Source: Stenotrophomonas maltophilia
GTDB lineage: Bacteria > Pseudomonadota > Gammaproteobacteria > Xanthomonadales > Xanthomonadaceae
DNA length: 64,000 nucleotides
Assembly (NCBI RefSeq): GCF_002205165.1
Contig: NZ_NIVS01000003.1
Location: 1 to 64,000, forward strand
Direction: 5' to 3'
Shown here: in pieces, positions 27,075-36,590 of the stretch
How the letters are laid out: each line of letters opens with the position of its first letter
Position numbering within the stretch: the stretch's first letter is position 1
Made by a program: the position numbers and the translations under genes
Notes under the pieces: model-generated
What the model saw: only the letters and a program-made list of their open reading frames with translations
Told to the model about the DNA's origin: nothing
The model's database searches: none

Positions 27075-29524
27075 GGCAGGTTCTCCAGAGGTTGGTCAGC
27101 GAGGGAACCCGGCGCGAGGCCGGGGAACGAGGGCAGCAGGTCGGCCGCCCAATCGAGGCCGCGATGGCGCAGCCAGGCGCCCGCGAAGCCGGGTGCGCCG
27201 GCGTCCAGCAGCAGGCGGTCTATGTCGCGCTGGTCTTGCGGCGTGGACGCGCCCGCGAAGGCCAGCGCCGCCGGCCCCAGGTCGAGGTCGAACAGGCGGT
27301 TGCCGAGACGGGATTGGTAGTAGTAGTCGCGCTTGGGCTGCGCGGTGGCGACGATTTCGATCTGCCGCCTGTTGAGGCCGAAGCCCTGGTAGATCGTGCG
27401 AATCTGCGGCTCGGTCGCCTGCGGGTTCGGCAAGAAGATGCGGATGGCGCAGCTCTCGATGATCGCGGACGCGATGCTGGAGTTCTGGATGTCCGCCAGC
27501 GACTGCGTGGCGAAGATGACGCTCACGTTTCGTTTGCGCAGCGTCTTGAGCCACTGGCGGATGCGCGCGGCGAACATCGGGTCGTCCAGGAACAGCCAGG
27601 ACTCATCGAGAATCAGCAGGGTCGGTGCGCCGTCGAAACGCTCATCGAAGCGCGCGAACAGATAGCCCAGAACCGACCGCACGGCGGCCGGGCTGGCCAT
27701 CAATTCCTCCATCTCGAAACACTGCACGTCGGCCGTACCCAGCCGGTCGTGGTCGGCGTCCAGCAGCTTGCCGTGCGCGCCACCGAGCACGTAGGGCGCG
27801 AGTGCCTGGCGCAGCGCGTTCGATTGCAGCAGCACCGACAGGCCGGTCATCGTGCGCTGCTCCAGCGGCGCACCGACAAGGCTGCCCAGCGCCGACCAGA
27901 TGGCCGCCTTCTCGTCGGGTCCGACCGCCACGCCTTCATGCAGCAGCCGGCCTTCCACCCACTCGGCCGCCCAGGTGCGATAGCCATCGCGCTCGATGCG
28001 CGCGAGCGGCTGGAACGCGATGCCGCCATCGACACCCAGGTCGTAGTGCTCGCCGCCCAGCCCGAGGATCGTGGCGCGCATCGAGCGCCCCATGTCGAAT
28101 GCGAAGATGCGCGAACGCGGATAGCGGCGAAACTGCATCGCCAACACGGCTAGAAATGCGGATTTGCCCATGCCGGTCGGGCCGACCACGGCCATGTGCC
28201 CCACGTCGCCGATGTGCGTAACAAATCGGAATGGCGTGGCGCCATCGGTGCGGGTGACGATGGCCGGCGGGCCGTCGAGGTGTTCGTTCTTCTCTGGGCC
28301 AGCCCATACCGCCGACAGCGGCATCATGTGCGCCAGGTTCAGCGTCGAGACGATGGGCTGGCGCACGTTCGCGTATGCATTGCCGGGAAGGGACGACAGC
28401 CAGGCATCCACGGCGTTGAGGGTTTCGGGAATGGTGACGAAGCCCCGGCCCTGGATGACGCGCTCCACCATGCGCAGCTTCTCGTCGGCTACGGCCGGGT
28501 CGGCATCGAGCACCGTCACCGTGGCGGTGAGGTAGCCGAAGGCGACTTGATCGCTGCCCAGTTCCTGCAAGGCGGCATCGGCGTCAGCCGCCTTGTTGCT
28601 GGCGTCGGTATCGACCAGCGGGCTTTCCTGCTGGAAGATCGTTTCGCGCAGCAGCGCGACGACGTTCTTGCGCTTGGCGAACCACTGGCGACGAAGGCGG
28701 GAAAGTTCTTTTTCCGCCTCGGCTTTGTCCAGGCAGAGAAAGCGCGTACTCCAGCGGTACGCAAAACCGAGGCGGTTGAGGTCGTCCAGAATCCCCGGCC
28801 AGGTCGAGGTCGGGAAGCCCCGCACCGACACCACGCGCAGGTGCTGGTCGCCAAGCATGGGCGCCAGGCCGCCGACCAGTGCGGAGTCGGTCAGCAGCGC
28901 GTCGATGTGGAACGGCACTTCGGGCACGCCGACGCGATAGCGCCGCGTCGAGATGGTGGCGTGCAGGTAGGTCAGTGTCTGGCCGTCATCGAGCCAGGCG
29001 ATTTCCGGCATCACGCCATCGAGCAGGTCAAAGACGCGATCCGTTTCCGCGACGAAGGCTTGCAGCCGCTCGCGCCAGTCCACGCCGTCGGTGGGCCGGT
29101 TCTCGTACAGCATCCCCGCCGCACGGGCGCGCGATTCCTCGGGCGGCAGGTACACCAGCGTCAGGTGATAGCCGCTCTCGAAGTGGTTGCCTGATTCCTC
29201 GAAGGTGGCGCGGCGTTCCTCGTCCACCAGCCACGACAGCGGCTCGGGAAACTCCGAGTGCGGATAGTCGGCAGCGGGCCGGCGCTCGGCCTCGATGAAC
29301 AGCGCCCAGCCCGACCCCATGCGACGCAGCGCGTTGTTCAACCGCGCCGACGTGGCGATCAGCTCGCCTTGCGTCGCGCTGTCGAGGTCAGGCCCACGAA
29401 ACCGGGCCGTGCGCTGGAAACTGCCGTCCTTGTTCAAGACGATGCCCGGCGCGACCAACCCGGCCCAGGGCAGCCAGTCGGCGAGCAGCGCCGGGCGCTG
29501 GCGGTATTCGGCGAGGTTCAGCAT
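27071..29524 (-). CDS. trbE: Conjugal transfer ATPase TrbE (VirB4-like)
   Basis: This 817-residue cytoplasmic ATPase drives pilus assembly. The N-terminal CagE/TrbE domain is followed by an AAA-like ATPase domain with Walker A VVGPTGMGKSAF near residue 445 and Walker B LLILDESWLFL near 643. Length is normal. Start MLNLAEYRQRP is typical of the family. It lies 15 bp downstream of trbD. Confidence 0.94.
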   Translation of the reverse strand: MLNLAEYRQRPALLADWLPWAGLVAPGIVLNKDGSFQRTARFRGPDLDSATQGELIATSARLNNALRRMGSGWALFIEAERRPAADYPHSEFPEPLSWLVDEERRATFEESGNHFESGYHLTLVYLPPEESRARAAGMLYENRPTDGVDWRERLQAFVAETDRVFDLLDGVMPEIAWLDDGQTLTYLHATISTRRYRVGVPEVPFHIDALLTDSALVGGLAPMLGDQHLRVVSVRGFPTSTWPGILDDLNRLGFAYRWSTRFLCLDKAEAEKELSRLRRQWFAKRKNVVALLRETIFQQESPLVDTDASNKAADADAALQELGSDQVAFGYLTATVTVLDADPAVADEKLRMVERVIQGRGFVTIPETLNAVDAWLSSLPGNAYANVRQPIVSTLNLAHMMPLSAVWAGPEKNEHLDGPPAIVTRTDGATPFRFVTHIGDVGHMAVVGPTGMGKSAFLAVLAMQFRRYPRSRIFAFDMGRSMRATILGLGGEHYDLGVDGGIAFQPLARIERDGYRTWAAEWVEGRLLHEGVAVGPDEKAAIWSALGSLVGAPLEQRTMTGLSVLLQSNALRQALAPYVLGGAHGKLLDADHDRLGTADVQCFEMEELMASPAAVRSVLGYLFARFDERFDGAPTLLILDESWLFLDDPMFAARIRQWLKTLRKRNVSVIFATQSLADIQNSSIASAIIESCAIRIFLPNPQATEPQIRTIYQGFGLNRRQIEIVATAQPKRDYYYQSRLGNRLFDLDLGPAALAFAGASTPQDQRDIDRLLLDAGAPGFAGAWLRHRGLDWAADLLPSFPGLAPGSLADQPLENLP

Positions 29525-29539
29525 CGCGGCGTCCTCCCC

Positions 29540-29812
29540 TCACACGTCCAGCAGCGGGCGATGCTTGATGTGTCGCGCAAAGACCTGCATGAACTGCGGA
29601 TCGACGCGTGCTCCCCACACCGCCAGCGAATGGCCGACGATCCAGAGCACGGCACCGGGAATCCAGAGTTGCAGGCCCAGCCCCACAGCGGCAGCCAGCG
29701 TGCCGTTGGCAATCGCCACGGTGCGCGGCGCACCGCCCAGCAAGATCGGCTCGGTGAGCGAGCGGTGCAAAGGCACCTCGAACCCGGCCGCGAAGGTATC
29801 CGGGGCGCTCAT
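29540..29812 (-). CDS. trbD: Conjugal transfer protein TrbD (VirB3-like)
   Basis: This 90-residue inner-membrane protein has a hydrophobic hairpin (ANGTLAAAVGLGLQLWIPG and LWIVGHSLAVWG) and the family-typical N-terminus VPLHRSLTEPILLGG. It works with the TrbE ATPase. The ATG overlaps the trbC stop by 4 bp. Confidence 0.9.
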   Translation of the reverse strand: MSAPDTFAAGFEVPLHRSLTEPILLGGAPRTVAIANGTLAAAVGLGLQLWIPGAVLWIVGHSLAVWGARVDPQFMQVFARHIKHRPLLDV

Positions 29813-30204
29813 ACGACAGCCCCGCCGGAGAAGCTGAAGAACGACAGGAAGAAGCTCGAAGCCGCGAATGCGATGGTCAGACCGAACACGATCTGGATCA
29901 GCTTGCGGAAGCCGCCCGACGTGTCGCCGAAGGCGAGCGCGAGGCCGGTGGCGATGATGATGATGACCGCGACGATGCGCGCCACCGGCCCCTGGATGGA
30001 TTCAAGGATGGATTGCAGCGGGCCTTCCCACGGCATCGAGGAACCGGCGGCCTGCGCGGTTCCGGCCAGGAACAGCAGCAGCGCGGCCAGCAGCAGCCCT
30101 TGCGCCGCAGGGCGGGCCAGACTGCGCAACCGCGCGAAGCCGGACAGCTCGGCCAGGTGGGAAGGCGGATTTACGGAAACACGGAAAGCATGGGCGTGTG
30201 TCAT
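29809..30204 (-). CDS. trbC: Conjugative pilin TrbC (VirB2-like)
   Basis: This 131-residue pilin precursor has a long leader (about 1-51) with cleavage expected near TAQAAG. Two transmembrane helices of the mature pilin follow (IVAVIIIIATGLALAFG and IVFGLTIAFAASSFFLSF). The TraF-type peptidase encoded at 43441-44040 is the likely processing enzyme. It overlaps trbB. Confidence 0.9.
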   Translation of the reverse strand: MTHAHAFRVSVNPPSHLAELSGFARLRSLARPAAQGLLLAALLLFLAGTAQAAGSSMPWEGPLQSILESIQGPVARIVAVIIIIATGLALAFGDTSGGFRKLIQIVFGLTIAFAASSFFLSFFSFSGGAVV

Positions 30205-31253
30205 GGCAGTTCTCCAAGAGAGTCAGGGGACAGGGATGTCGCCGCAGCAGGTGCGGCATTGGGGATCGGCAGCAGCTCGGGGAACGGCGTTTCCAGGGCA
30301 TCCGCCAGTTGGTAGCCCACGCCGTCGAAGCCGACGACGCGGGCAATGCTCTCGATGCGGCGCTTGCGCCCGCGCCCGGCGATGTGGATCACCACGTTGA
30401 CCGCCTCGGCGATCAGCGCACGCGGCGGGTTCACCGCCACTTCGAGAATCAGTTGCTCCAGGCGCAGCAGCGCGCCGAGCGCGGAGCCGGCATGGATCGT
30501 GGCGATGCCGCCGGGGTGGCCCGTGCCCCACACCTTGATGAGATCCAGTGCCTCGGCGCCGCGCACCTCGCCGACGACGACACGATCCGGGCGCAGGCGC
30601 ATGGACGAACGCACCAGCTCCGTCATGGACACCACGCCTGCGCGCGTGCGCAGCGGTACGTGGTCGCGAGCCGCGCATTGCAGCTCCACCGTGTCTTCGA
30701 GCACCAGCACGCGGTCGCCCGTGGCGGCGATCTCCGCGAGCAAGGCATTGGCGAGCGTGGTCTTGCCGCTGCTGGTGGCGCCGGCGATCAAGACGTTCTG
30801 CCGCTCGCGCACCGCGCGAACGAGAAAGCCCGCCTGGGCGCTGGTCATCATGCCGTCGATGACGTATCGCTCCAGCGGGATCACGCCGATGGCGCGCTTG
30901 CGCAACGCGAAGGCCGGCCCCGGTGAGGCGGGCGGCAAGATGCCCTCGAAGCGTTCGCCCGTTTCGGGCAACTCGGCCGACAGCAGTGGTTGGCCGCGAT
31001 GCACCTCCGCGCCGACGTGGGCGGCCACGAGGCGGATGATTCGCTCGCCGTCCGCTTCGGACAGCTCCACGCCCATCGGCGCGCGGCCCGACGACAGCCG
31101 ATCTACCCAAAGGGTGCGATCGGGGTTGAGCATGATTTCCACCACGTCCGGGTCTTCGAGCGCGGTGGCGATCAGCGGCCCCATCGCTGTGCGCAGCATC
31201 TGGATGCGACGGTCGAGCGACGTGGCGCTCATGGACTGCGGAGCGGCGCTCAT
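30201..31253 (-). CDS. trbB: Conjugal transfer ATPase TrbB (VirB11-like)
   Basis: This 350-residue hexameric secretion ATPase has Walker A IAGATSSGKTTL near residue 165, an Asp box VLVLEDTVELQC and a His box HPGGIATIHAGSALGAL. It supplies energy for pilus biogenesis and substrate transfer. An in-frame ATG seven codons in is an alternative start. The first ATG overlaps the stop of the CopG-like gene. Confidence 0.93.
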   Translation of the reverse strand: MSAAPQSMSATSLDRRIQMLRTAMGPLIATALEDPDVVEIMLNPDRTLWVDRLSSGRAPMGVELSEADGERIIRLVAAHVGAEVHRGQPLLSAELPETGERFEGILPPASPGPAFALRKRAIGVIPLERYVIDGMMTSAQAGFLVRAVRERQNVLIAGATSSGKTTLANALLAEIAATGDRVLVLEDTVELQCAARDHVPLRTRAGVVSMTELVRSSMRLRPDRVVVGEVRGAEALDLIKVWGTGHPGGIATIHAGSALGALLRLEQLILEVAVNPPRALIAEAVNVVIHIAGRGRKRRIESIARVVGFDGVGYQLADALETPFPELLPIPNAAPAAATSLSPDSLGELP

Positions 31254-31714
31254 GACGCACGCTCCTGCGCTTGCGCGGCTGCCGCCGCGTCCTCCATCCG
31301 CATCGGGTCGGGATGCAGTTCTTCCACCACGTCGCGCACCAGGCTGCGCCCGCGCAGCAGGTGGCGGCCCAACTGTTCAACGAACTGCTCGAAGCGCGCC
31401 TTGCCCTGGGCGCGGGCGGCCTCTTGGTGAGCCTCGGGGACTGGTGTGCTGACCGTGAGGTAGTAGCGGATGAACAGCGCCAGCGTCTCGATCTGGATGT
31501 TCTGGTCGCGCTCCAGGCGCTCGGCTTGGCGCGACAGGCGATCAAGGCGCTTGGCGACTGCCGCCTCGCGCTGGTCTGCTGCGTCCGGCGACAACCAGGA
31601 CGCCAAAGCAGCGGCTACGATGCTGGACTTGGATACGCCTTTCTTGGCGGCCAGCTCGTCCAGGCGCTTGGCGTGCTCCGGCTGGATGAACAGGTTGAGG
31701 CGGTAGTGGCTCAT
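31250..31714 (-). CDS. CopG/RHH-type regulator of the transfer operon
   Basis: This 154-residue protein has an N-terminal ribbon-helix-helix segment (YRLNLFIQPEHAKRLDELAAKKGVSKSSIVAAAL is its extent, residues 4-37) followed by a coiled-coil-rich basic region. It lies between traG and trbB with 4-bp overlaps on both sides, its usual position in Tn4371-type ICEs. Likely roles are transcriptional control of the transfer genes or DNA binding at transfer start. Confidence 0.82.
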   Translation of the reverse strand: MSHYRLNLFIQPEHAKRLDELAAKKGVSKSSIVAAALASWLSPDAADQREAAVAKRLDRLSRQAERLERDQNIQIETLALFIRYYLTVSTPVPEAHQEAARAQGKARFEQFVEQLGRHLLRGRSLVRDVVEELHPDPMRMEDAAAAAQAQERAS

Positions 31715-33714
31715 AGCTCGATTCCGTCGTTGGGGTCGAGGGAAGCCAGCCGGGCCGTGCGCTGCATGGCCGGATCAAGCTGGCGAGGAAGGGGAAGCGG
31801 CAGGTCGTCGTCGTCATCGAGCAGCGCGAGGTCGGCCGCAGGCGCGGCCAGGTCGGGGTCATAGGCGACGGTTTCCGAGAGTTCGGGCTGACGGCGTGGG
31901 CCGCCGTCGTCGGTCGATGCGCCGAAGCCTTCGGCGGTATCGGTCACAGGCGCGGCTGGCACGACCGGAATCGCCAACCCGCTCCAGTCGTCGGGGCGCA
32001 GCGGCGGCGCGTCGGCGTACTGCCCATCCGCCAGCGTGGGCGGCGGCAGCACGCGCTGCTTGAAATTGCTGTCCGCGTAGTAGCGCAGCTTCCTGGCCTT
32101 GATCGGCGCCACGCTGGACACCATCACTACTGCCTCGTCGGGCGGAAGCTGCATCACCTCGCCGGGCGTCAGCAGCGGGCGCGCTGTTTCTTGGCGCGAC
32201 ACCATCAGATGCCCGAGCCACGGCGCGAGCCGGTGGCCAGCGTAGTTGCGCTGCGCGCGCAACTCGGTGGCCGTACCCAGCGTCTCGGAAATGCGCTTGG
32301 CGGTGCGTTCGTCGTTCGTCGCAAACGTCACGCGGACGTGGCAGTTATCGAGGATGGAATGGTTCTGCCCATACGCCTTGTCGATCTGGTTGAGCGACTG
32401 CGCGATGAGGAAGCTGCGGATGCCGTAGCCGGCCATGAAGGCCAGCGCCGTCTCGAAGAAATCCAGGCGCCCCAGCGCCGGGAACTCATCGAGCATCAGC
32501 AGCAGCTTGTGGCGGCGCGCGATGCCATCGGAGCCATCGAGCGATTCGGTAAGGCGTCGCCCGATCTGGTTGAGGATCAGGCGGATAAGCGGCTTCGTCC
32601 GCGAAATGTCCGAAGGCGGCACCACCAGATACAGCGACACCGGATGCCCGGCCGCGATCAGGTCTGCGATGCGCCAGTCGCAGCGCGATGTGACTTCGGC
32701 CACGGTCGGATCGCGGTACAGGCCGAGGAACGACATGGCCGTGGACAGCACGCCCGAGCGTTCGTTGTCGCTCTTGTTGAGGACTTCACGCGCCGCCGAT
32801 GCGACGACCGGATGCGGCCCATCGCCGAGGTGCGGCGTGGTCATCATCCGGTGCAAGGTCAGCTCGAACGGGCTGGCCGGGTCGGACAGAAAGTTGGCGA
32901 CGCCGCGCAGCGTCTTGTCTTCGCCCGCGTAGAGGACATGCAGGATGGCCCCGACCAGCAGCGCGTGCGAGGTCTTTTCCCAATGGTTGCGCTTCTCCAG
33001 CGCGCCTTCGGGATCGACCAGAATGTCCGCGATGTTCTGCACGTCGCGCACTTCATGCGCGCCGCGCCGAACCTCCAGCAGCGGGTTGTAGGCCGCTGAC
33101 TTCGCATCGGTCGGGTTGAACAGCAGGCAATGCGAGAAGCGCGAGCGCCAGCCGGCGGTGATCTGCCAGTTTTCGCCCTTGATGTCGTGGATGACGGCCG
33201 ACGCGGGCCAGGACAGCAGCGTCGGCACCACCAGACCGACACCTTTGCCCGAGCGCGTGGGCGCGAAGGTCAGGACGTGTTCCGGGCCTTCGTGGCGCAG
33301 GTACTGGCGGCCGTGCTGGCCGAGGAAAACGCCGGCCGGTTGCGTCAGGCCCGCCTTGTGAATGTCATCCGCGTTCGCCCAGCGGGCCGAGCCGTAAGTC
33401 GTGACCAGGCGCGACTGCCGCGATCGCCAGATCGACATGCCGATGGCGACGACCACCGCCAATAACCCACTGCCGCCCGCGATGGCGCCGCCGGTATCGA
33501 ACACGCGCGGCGCGTAAGCATCGAAAACGAACCACCACTCAAACAACTTCCACGGGTGGTAGATCGGCGTGCCAAGAAAATCGAACCAGGGCGAGCCAAG
33601 GCGTACTTGATAGCCAAGGGCGGCTGCTGTCCATTGTGTGGCGCCCCACACGCCGGCGATCAAGATGCCGAATACCACGGCAATCTGACCGAACAGCACG
33701 TTCGTCCCTTGCAT
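31711..33714 (-). CDS. traG: Type IV coupling protein TraG (VirD4-like)
   Basis: This 667-residue ATPase brings the relaxase-DNA complex to the secretion channel. Two N-terminal transmembrane helices are followed by Walker A FAPTRSGKGVGLVVP near residue 131 and Walker B LLMLDEFPALGRL near 410. The C-terminal tail is acidic (LALLDDDDDLP). It is the first gene of the minus-strand trb operon, and a terminator upstream separates it from the EexN-like gene. Confidence 0.94.
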   Translation of the reverse strand: MQGTNVLFGQIAVVFGILIAGVWGATQWTAAALGYQVRLGSPWFDFLGTPIYHPWKLFEWWFVFDAYAPRVFDTGGAIAGGSGLLAVVVAIGMSIWRSRQSRLVTTYGSARWANADDIHKAGLTQPAGVFLGQHGRQYLRHEGPEHVLTFAPTRSGKGVGLVVPTLLSWPASAVIHDIKGENWQITAGWRSRFSHCLLFNPTDAKSAAYNPLLEVRRGAHEVRDVQNIADILVDPEGALEKRNHWEKTSHALLVGAILHVLYAGEDKTLRGVANFLSDPASPFELTLHRMMTTPHLGDGPHPVVASAAREVLNKSDNERSGVLSTAMSFLGLYRDPTVAEVTSRCDWRIADLIAAGHPVSLYLVVPPSDISRTKPLIRLILNQIGRRLTESLDGSDGIARRHKLLLMLDEFPALGRLDFFETALAFMAGYGIRSFLIAQSLNQIDKAYGQNHSILDNCHVRVTFATNDERTAKRISETLGTATELRAQRNYAGHRLAPWLGHLMVSRQETARPLLTPGEVMQLPPDEAVVMVSSVAPIKARKLRYYADSNFKQRVLPPPTLADGQYADAPPLRPDDWSGLAIPVVPAAPVTDTAEGFGASTDDGGPRRQPELSETVAYDPDLAAPAADLALLDDDDDLPLPLPRQLDPAMQRTARLASLDPNDGIEL

Positions 33715-33875
33715 GACCTGGCCTCCGATTTCTCCTGCGCTGATTCCTCATGGAAGAAGCGGCACAAGGGCGTGCCGCAGGCGTCAGGATCGGTGCCGGG
33801 TCAGTGCCGGTCAAAGACCGTTTAGAGCAGAAAGGTCGAGGAAAAAGAAAGAATGAGTGCGGTGGCGAGCCAAAG

Positions 33876-33908
33876 AAAAACGCCGCAAGCGCGGGCGCAT
33901 TGCGGCGT
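33876..33908 (-). terminator. Rho-independent terminator before traG
   Basis: A perfect 9-bp stem ACGCCGCAA/TTGCGGCGT with an 11-base loop is followed, on the minus strand, by TTTTTC. It ends the lysR-eexN transcript and implies that traG has its own promoter in 33715-33875, which I could not assign. Confidence 0.8.
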
Positions 33909-33949
33909 GTCGAGAAAAAAGTGAAGGCGAATCGGCGAACGGCCAACAA

Positions 33950-34228
33950 TCAGAACTTTGGCGACTCTTTCGGCGGTGTGTAGGGCGTTTCTCCGTCGCC
34001 ATAGAACCGTTTGCGCGTGGCTTCTGCTACCCGGTTGCACAGCACGTCGCCCAGCTTGGAGCGGTCGGTCTTGCATTGCTGGCGCAGTTCCTTGAGCCGG
34101 TCGGGGTTGGCCGCCAGTTCTTCCACCGTCGGAATGCTTGCCTCCGAATCGGCAGCTTTCTGAGGTGCCTCTGATTGGCCGCAAGCGGCCAAGGTAGTCA
34201 CCAGCAAGAACGGAATGATCTTCTTCAT
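33950..34228 (-). CDS. EexN-family lipoprotein
   Basis: This 92-residue lipoprotein has lipobox LAACG (Cys16). The helix core LAANPDRLKELRQQC...LCNRVAEATRKRFY aligns with the TrbK-like protein at 26004-26336, including both Cys residues. EexN relatives are linked to entry exclusion. It overlaps the LysR gene stop by 4 bp and has its own terminator. Confidence 0.8.
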   Translation of the reverse strand: MKKIIPFLLVTTLAACGQSEAPQKAADSEASIPTVEELAANPDRLKELRQQCKTDRSKLGDVLCNRVAEATRKRFYGDGETPYTPPKESPKF

Positions 34229-35169
34229 GGCATCAATTCCTCCGGGGGATCAGGGTTGCGGCCTCGTATGGGCCTGGGAGTTTCCGGCAGTTCGATGGCC
34301 TGTACGCGCTCAATGAACCGTGTCAGTTCGTCGGACGGATCACCGTCAAGACGAAGCAAGTAGGTCGTAAGCGGCGGAACGCGCGACGCCAGCGGCCGGG
34401 CCACGACACCTAGCTCACGGCTGGTGGCAATGTGTGCAGCGCCCGCCAACCCGAGCGCGAAGCCGGCCGATACCAGTGCCATCATCAGATCGCACGTGGC
34501 AACTCGTTCTGCGATGAGCGGCTCCATGTCAGCACGACGCAGCACTCGTTCAACGTGCTTGGCATGGCCTTCACACACTTGCGGATCGCACAGGACCAGC
34601 GGATAGCGCAGCAACTCGTCCAAGGGAATGCGCTTGTGGGCCAGCAGCGGATGGCGGGCGGGAACCGCCACCATGAGCGCATCGCTCCAAGCGGGCACGG
34701 CGACGATGCCATCGCCTACTTCGTCGGATTGGGCAAACCCCACGTCGTACAGATCATCATGAAGCCCTTTGATCTGCTGTGATAACGGCACCTCGAAGAA
34801 GCGAATTTCGACCTCGGGTTCTTCCTGACGACACAACGCCAGTAAGGCCGGCAAGCGCGACGGCGTGATGCCATCCGACATGGCCACACGTAATTGCCCA
34901 TGAAAGCCATTAGCCGCCGCTTTCACGCTGTCACGCGCTTGTTCCAGGGCAGCGAACACACGACGCACATGCTCCAAGAACAATGTTCCGGCATGGGTTA
35001 GCCGCGTGCTGCGCGTGGTACGGGCAAACAGCGCCACGCCGAGTTCTTCTTCCAGTTCCTTGATGGCCCGCGACAGCGGCGATTGTTCAATATGCAGCTT
35101 CTCCGCTGCGCGAGCGAAGCGGAGTTCTTCGGCCACGGCCAGAAAGTATCGAAGGTGACGAAGCTCCAT
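34225..35169 (-). CDS. LysR-type regulator of the ICE (TraR position)
   Basis: This 314-residue LysR protein has an N-terminal winged HTH (residues 1 to about 60, MELRHLRYFLAVAEELRF) and an effector domain to about 295. It sits upstream of traG, where Tn4371-type ICEs carry a LysR gene often called traR, so control of transfer is likely. The C-terminal tail is Pro/Arg-rich. The effector is unknown. Confidence 0.85.
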   Translation of the reverse strand: MELRHLRYFLAVAEELRFARAAEKLHIEQSPLSRAIKELEEELGVALFARTTRSTRLTHAGTLFLEHVRRVFAALEQARDSVKAAANGFHGQLRVAMSDGITPSRLPALLALCRQEEPEVEIRFFEVPLSQQIKGLHDDLYDVGFAQSDEVGDGIVAVPAWSDALMVAVPARHPLLAHKRIPLDELLRYPLVLCDPQVCEGHAKHVERVLRRADMEPLIAERVATCDLMMALVSAGFALGLAGAAHIATSRELGVVARPLASRVPPLTTYLLRLDGDPSDELTRFIERVQAIELPETPRPIRGRNPDPPEELMP

Positions 35170-35205
35170 AGTGATTCATATCCCGTGTCGCGCAGAGAAG
35201 CCGAA

Positions 35206-35523
35206 TCAATCTTTTCCTTGGATGTCGCTTGATCCTGCCTTGAAATCCTTCACGAATTGATATAGCTGCGGCAGGAACGAAGACAGAAGCGGGTCATCCT
35301 TGTTTGCCAAGATGGCTCCACCAAATAACTTCAACCCAACTCCAAAAGCAGCGGCTTCCGCCTGGCTACTGAAATCACCTCTGCTGCGAATCCACGTCAC
35401 GACAGAGATGATGTCGTCATGATTTCCAACCTCAAACTGTAGAGGCTTGCGATCGGTGGGAACGCCATGTGAATCAGTCAATTGCTCCAGAGTTACGCGA
35501 TAACGGTATTGCCTCATTTGCAT
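35206..35523 (-). CDS. DUF3861 protein
   Basis: This 105-residue cytoplasmic protein matches the DUF3861 pattern (YRYRVTLEQL, FEVGNHDDI, FGVGLKLFGGAIL). Function is unknown. It is the last gene of the minus-strand efflux cassette, 25 bp after the membrane fusion gene, and is probably cotranscribed. DUF3861 genes are usually chromosomal, so its presence suggests the cassette was picked up with flanking DNA. An in-frame ATG two codons in is possible. Confidence 0.72.
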   Translation of the reverse strand: MQMRQYRYRVTLEQLTDSHGVPTDRKPLQFEVGNHDDIISVVTWIRSRGDFSSQAEAAAFGVGLKLFGGAILANKDDPLLSSFLPQLYQFVKDFKAGSSDIQGKD

Positions 35524-35548
35524 GGGTCCTCACGTTGGGCTAATGACG

Positions 35549-36583
35549 CTATTCACCGATGCGGATCTTCGGCGTCACGGACATGCCGACGCGCAGGTTT
35601 GCAGCGTCAAGCTGGTCGGGGTCGATGCGAATGCGCACAGGCAGGCGCTGGACGATCTTGGTGAAGTTGCCCGTGGCGTTGTGTGGCGCGACAGCCGAAT
35701 AGCTGACGCCACTGGCCGGCCCCAGGCTTTCCACGGTTCCCTTCAGTACGGCACCCGGCAAGGCGTCCACCTTGATGTCCACCGATTGTCCGGCCCGTAC
35801 ACGCGCCAACTGCGTCTCGCGGAAGTTGGCCGTGATATAGAGGGCATCGAGTGGAATCACCGCCAGCAACGGCTTGCCAGCATTCACGAATGCGCCGACA
35901 CGTACCGACTTCTGGCCGATCATGCCGTTGATGGGCGCGGTGATTTGGGTATAGGAAAGCTTCAACTCCGCAGCCGCCTGTGCGGCCTGCGCTTGAGAAA
36001 GCGCAGCCTTGGCCTTTTCAAGATCGGCTTTCAGGATGTCCGTTTGCTGCCGCGCCGCTTGCAGGCCCGCGCGGTTCTTGTCCCGGCTGGCCAGCCGAAT
36101 GGCCAACTGCGCTTCGGCCTGTTGTTGTGCCTGGATCGAACCAGATCCATCGGCTGCCAAGTTGCGATAGCGTTTTTGGTTGGCCTCTGCCAGTTTGAGT
36201 TCGGCATCGTCCACCGCAACGGCTGCCTGCGCTTGGCGGATCGCGGTTTCTTGCTGCGCCACACGCGCGGCAAGCCCCGCGACGCTGGCCTCGGCGGCGG
36301 CGACTTGTGCCTTTGCCGCATCCACCGCAACGATGAAATCCCGGTCGTCGATGGCTGCGAGCAAATCCCCTGCCTTCACTGGCTGGTTTTCTTCGACCAG
36401 TACCTTGCCGATCACTCCCGACACCTGGGGCGCGACGAGGGTGAAATCAGCCTGTACATAGGCGTCGTCCGTGGATTGGGTCGATGCGCTGGACTCGGGA
36501 CGATTCAGATAAATGACACAGCCCGCTGCGACTGCGAGCAGCAGCACGGCACTGGTGATCTTGGCTTTCTTCGGCATTGCCAT
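35549..36583 (-). CDS. HlyD/EmrA-like efflux membrane fusion protein
   Basis: This 344-residue adaptor has one N-terminal transmembrane anchor (ITSAVLLLAVAAGCVIYL), split lipoyl half-motifs (VIGKVLVEENQPVKAGDLL), a long Ala/Gln coiled-coil hairpin (about 85-210) and a beta-barrel domain. It connects the MFS pump to the outer-membrane channel. It follows the MFS gene by 7 bp. It is of the EmrA class; drug specificity cannot be read from sequence. Confidence 0.88.
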   Translation of the reverse strand: MAMPKKAKITSAVLLLAVAAGCVIYLNRPESSASTQSTDDAYVQADFTLVAPQVSGVIGKVLVEENQPVKAGDLLAAIDDRDFIVAVDAAKAQVAAAEASVAGLAARVAQQETAIRQAQAAVAVDDAELKLAEANQKRYRNLAADGSGSIQAQQQAEAQLAIRLASRDKNRAGLQAARQQTDILKADLEKAKAALSQAQAAQAAAELKLSYTQITAPINGMIGQKSVRVGAFVNAGKPLLAVIPLDALYITANFRETQLARVRAGQSVDIKVDALPGAVLKGTVESLGPASGVSYSAVAPHNATGNFTKIVQRLPVRIRIDPDQLDAANLRVGMSVTPKIRIGE

Positions 36584-36590
36584 GGTGAAA

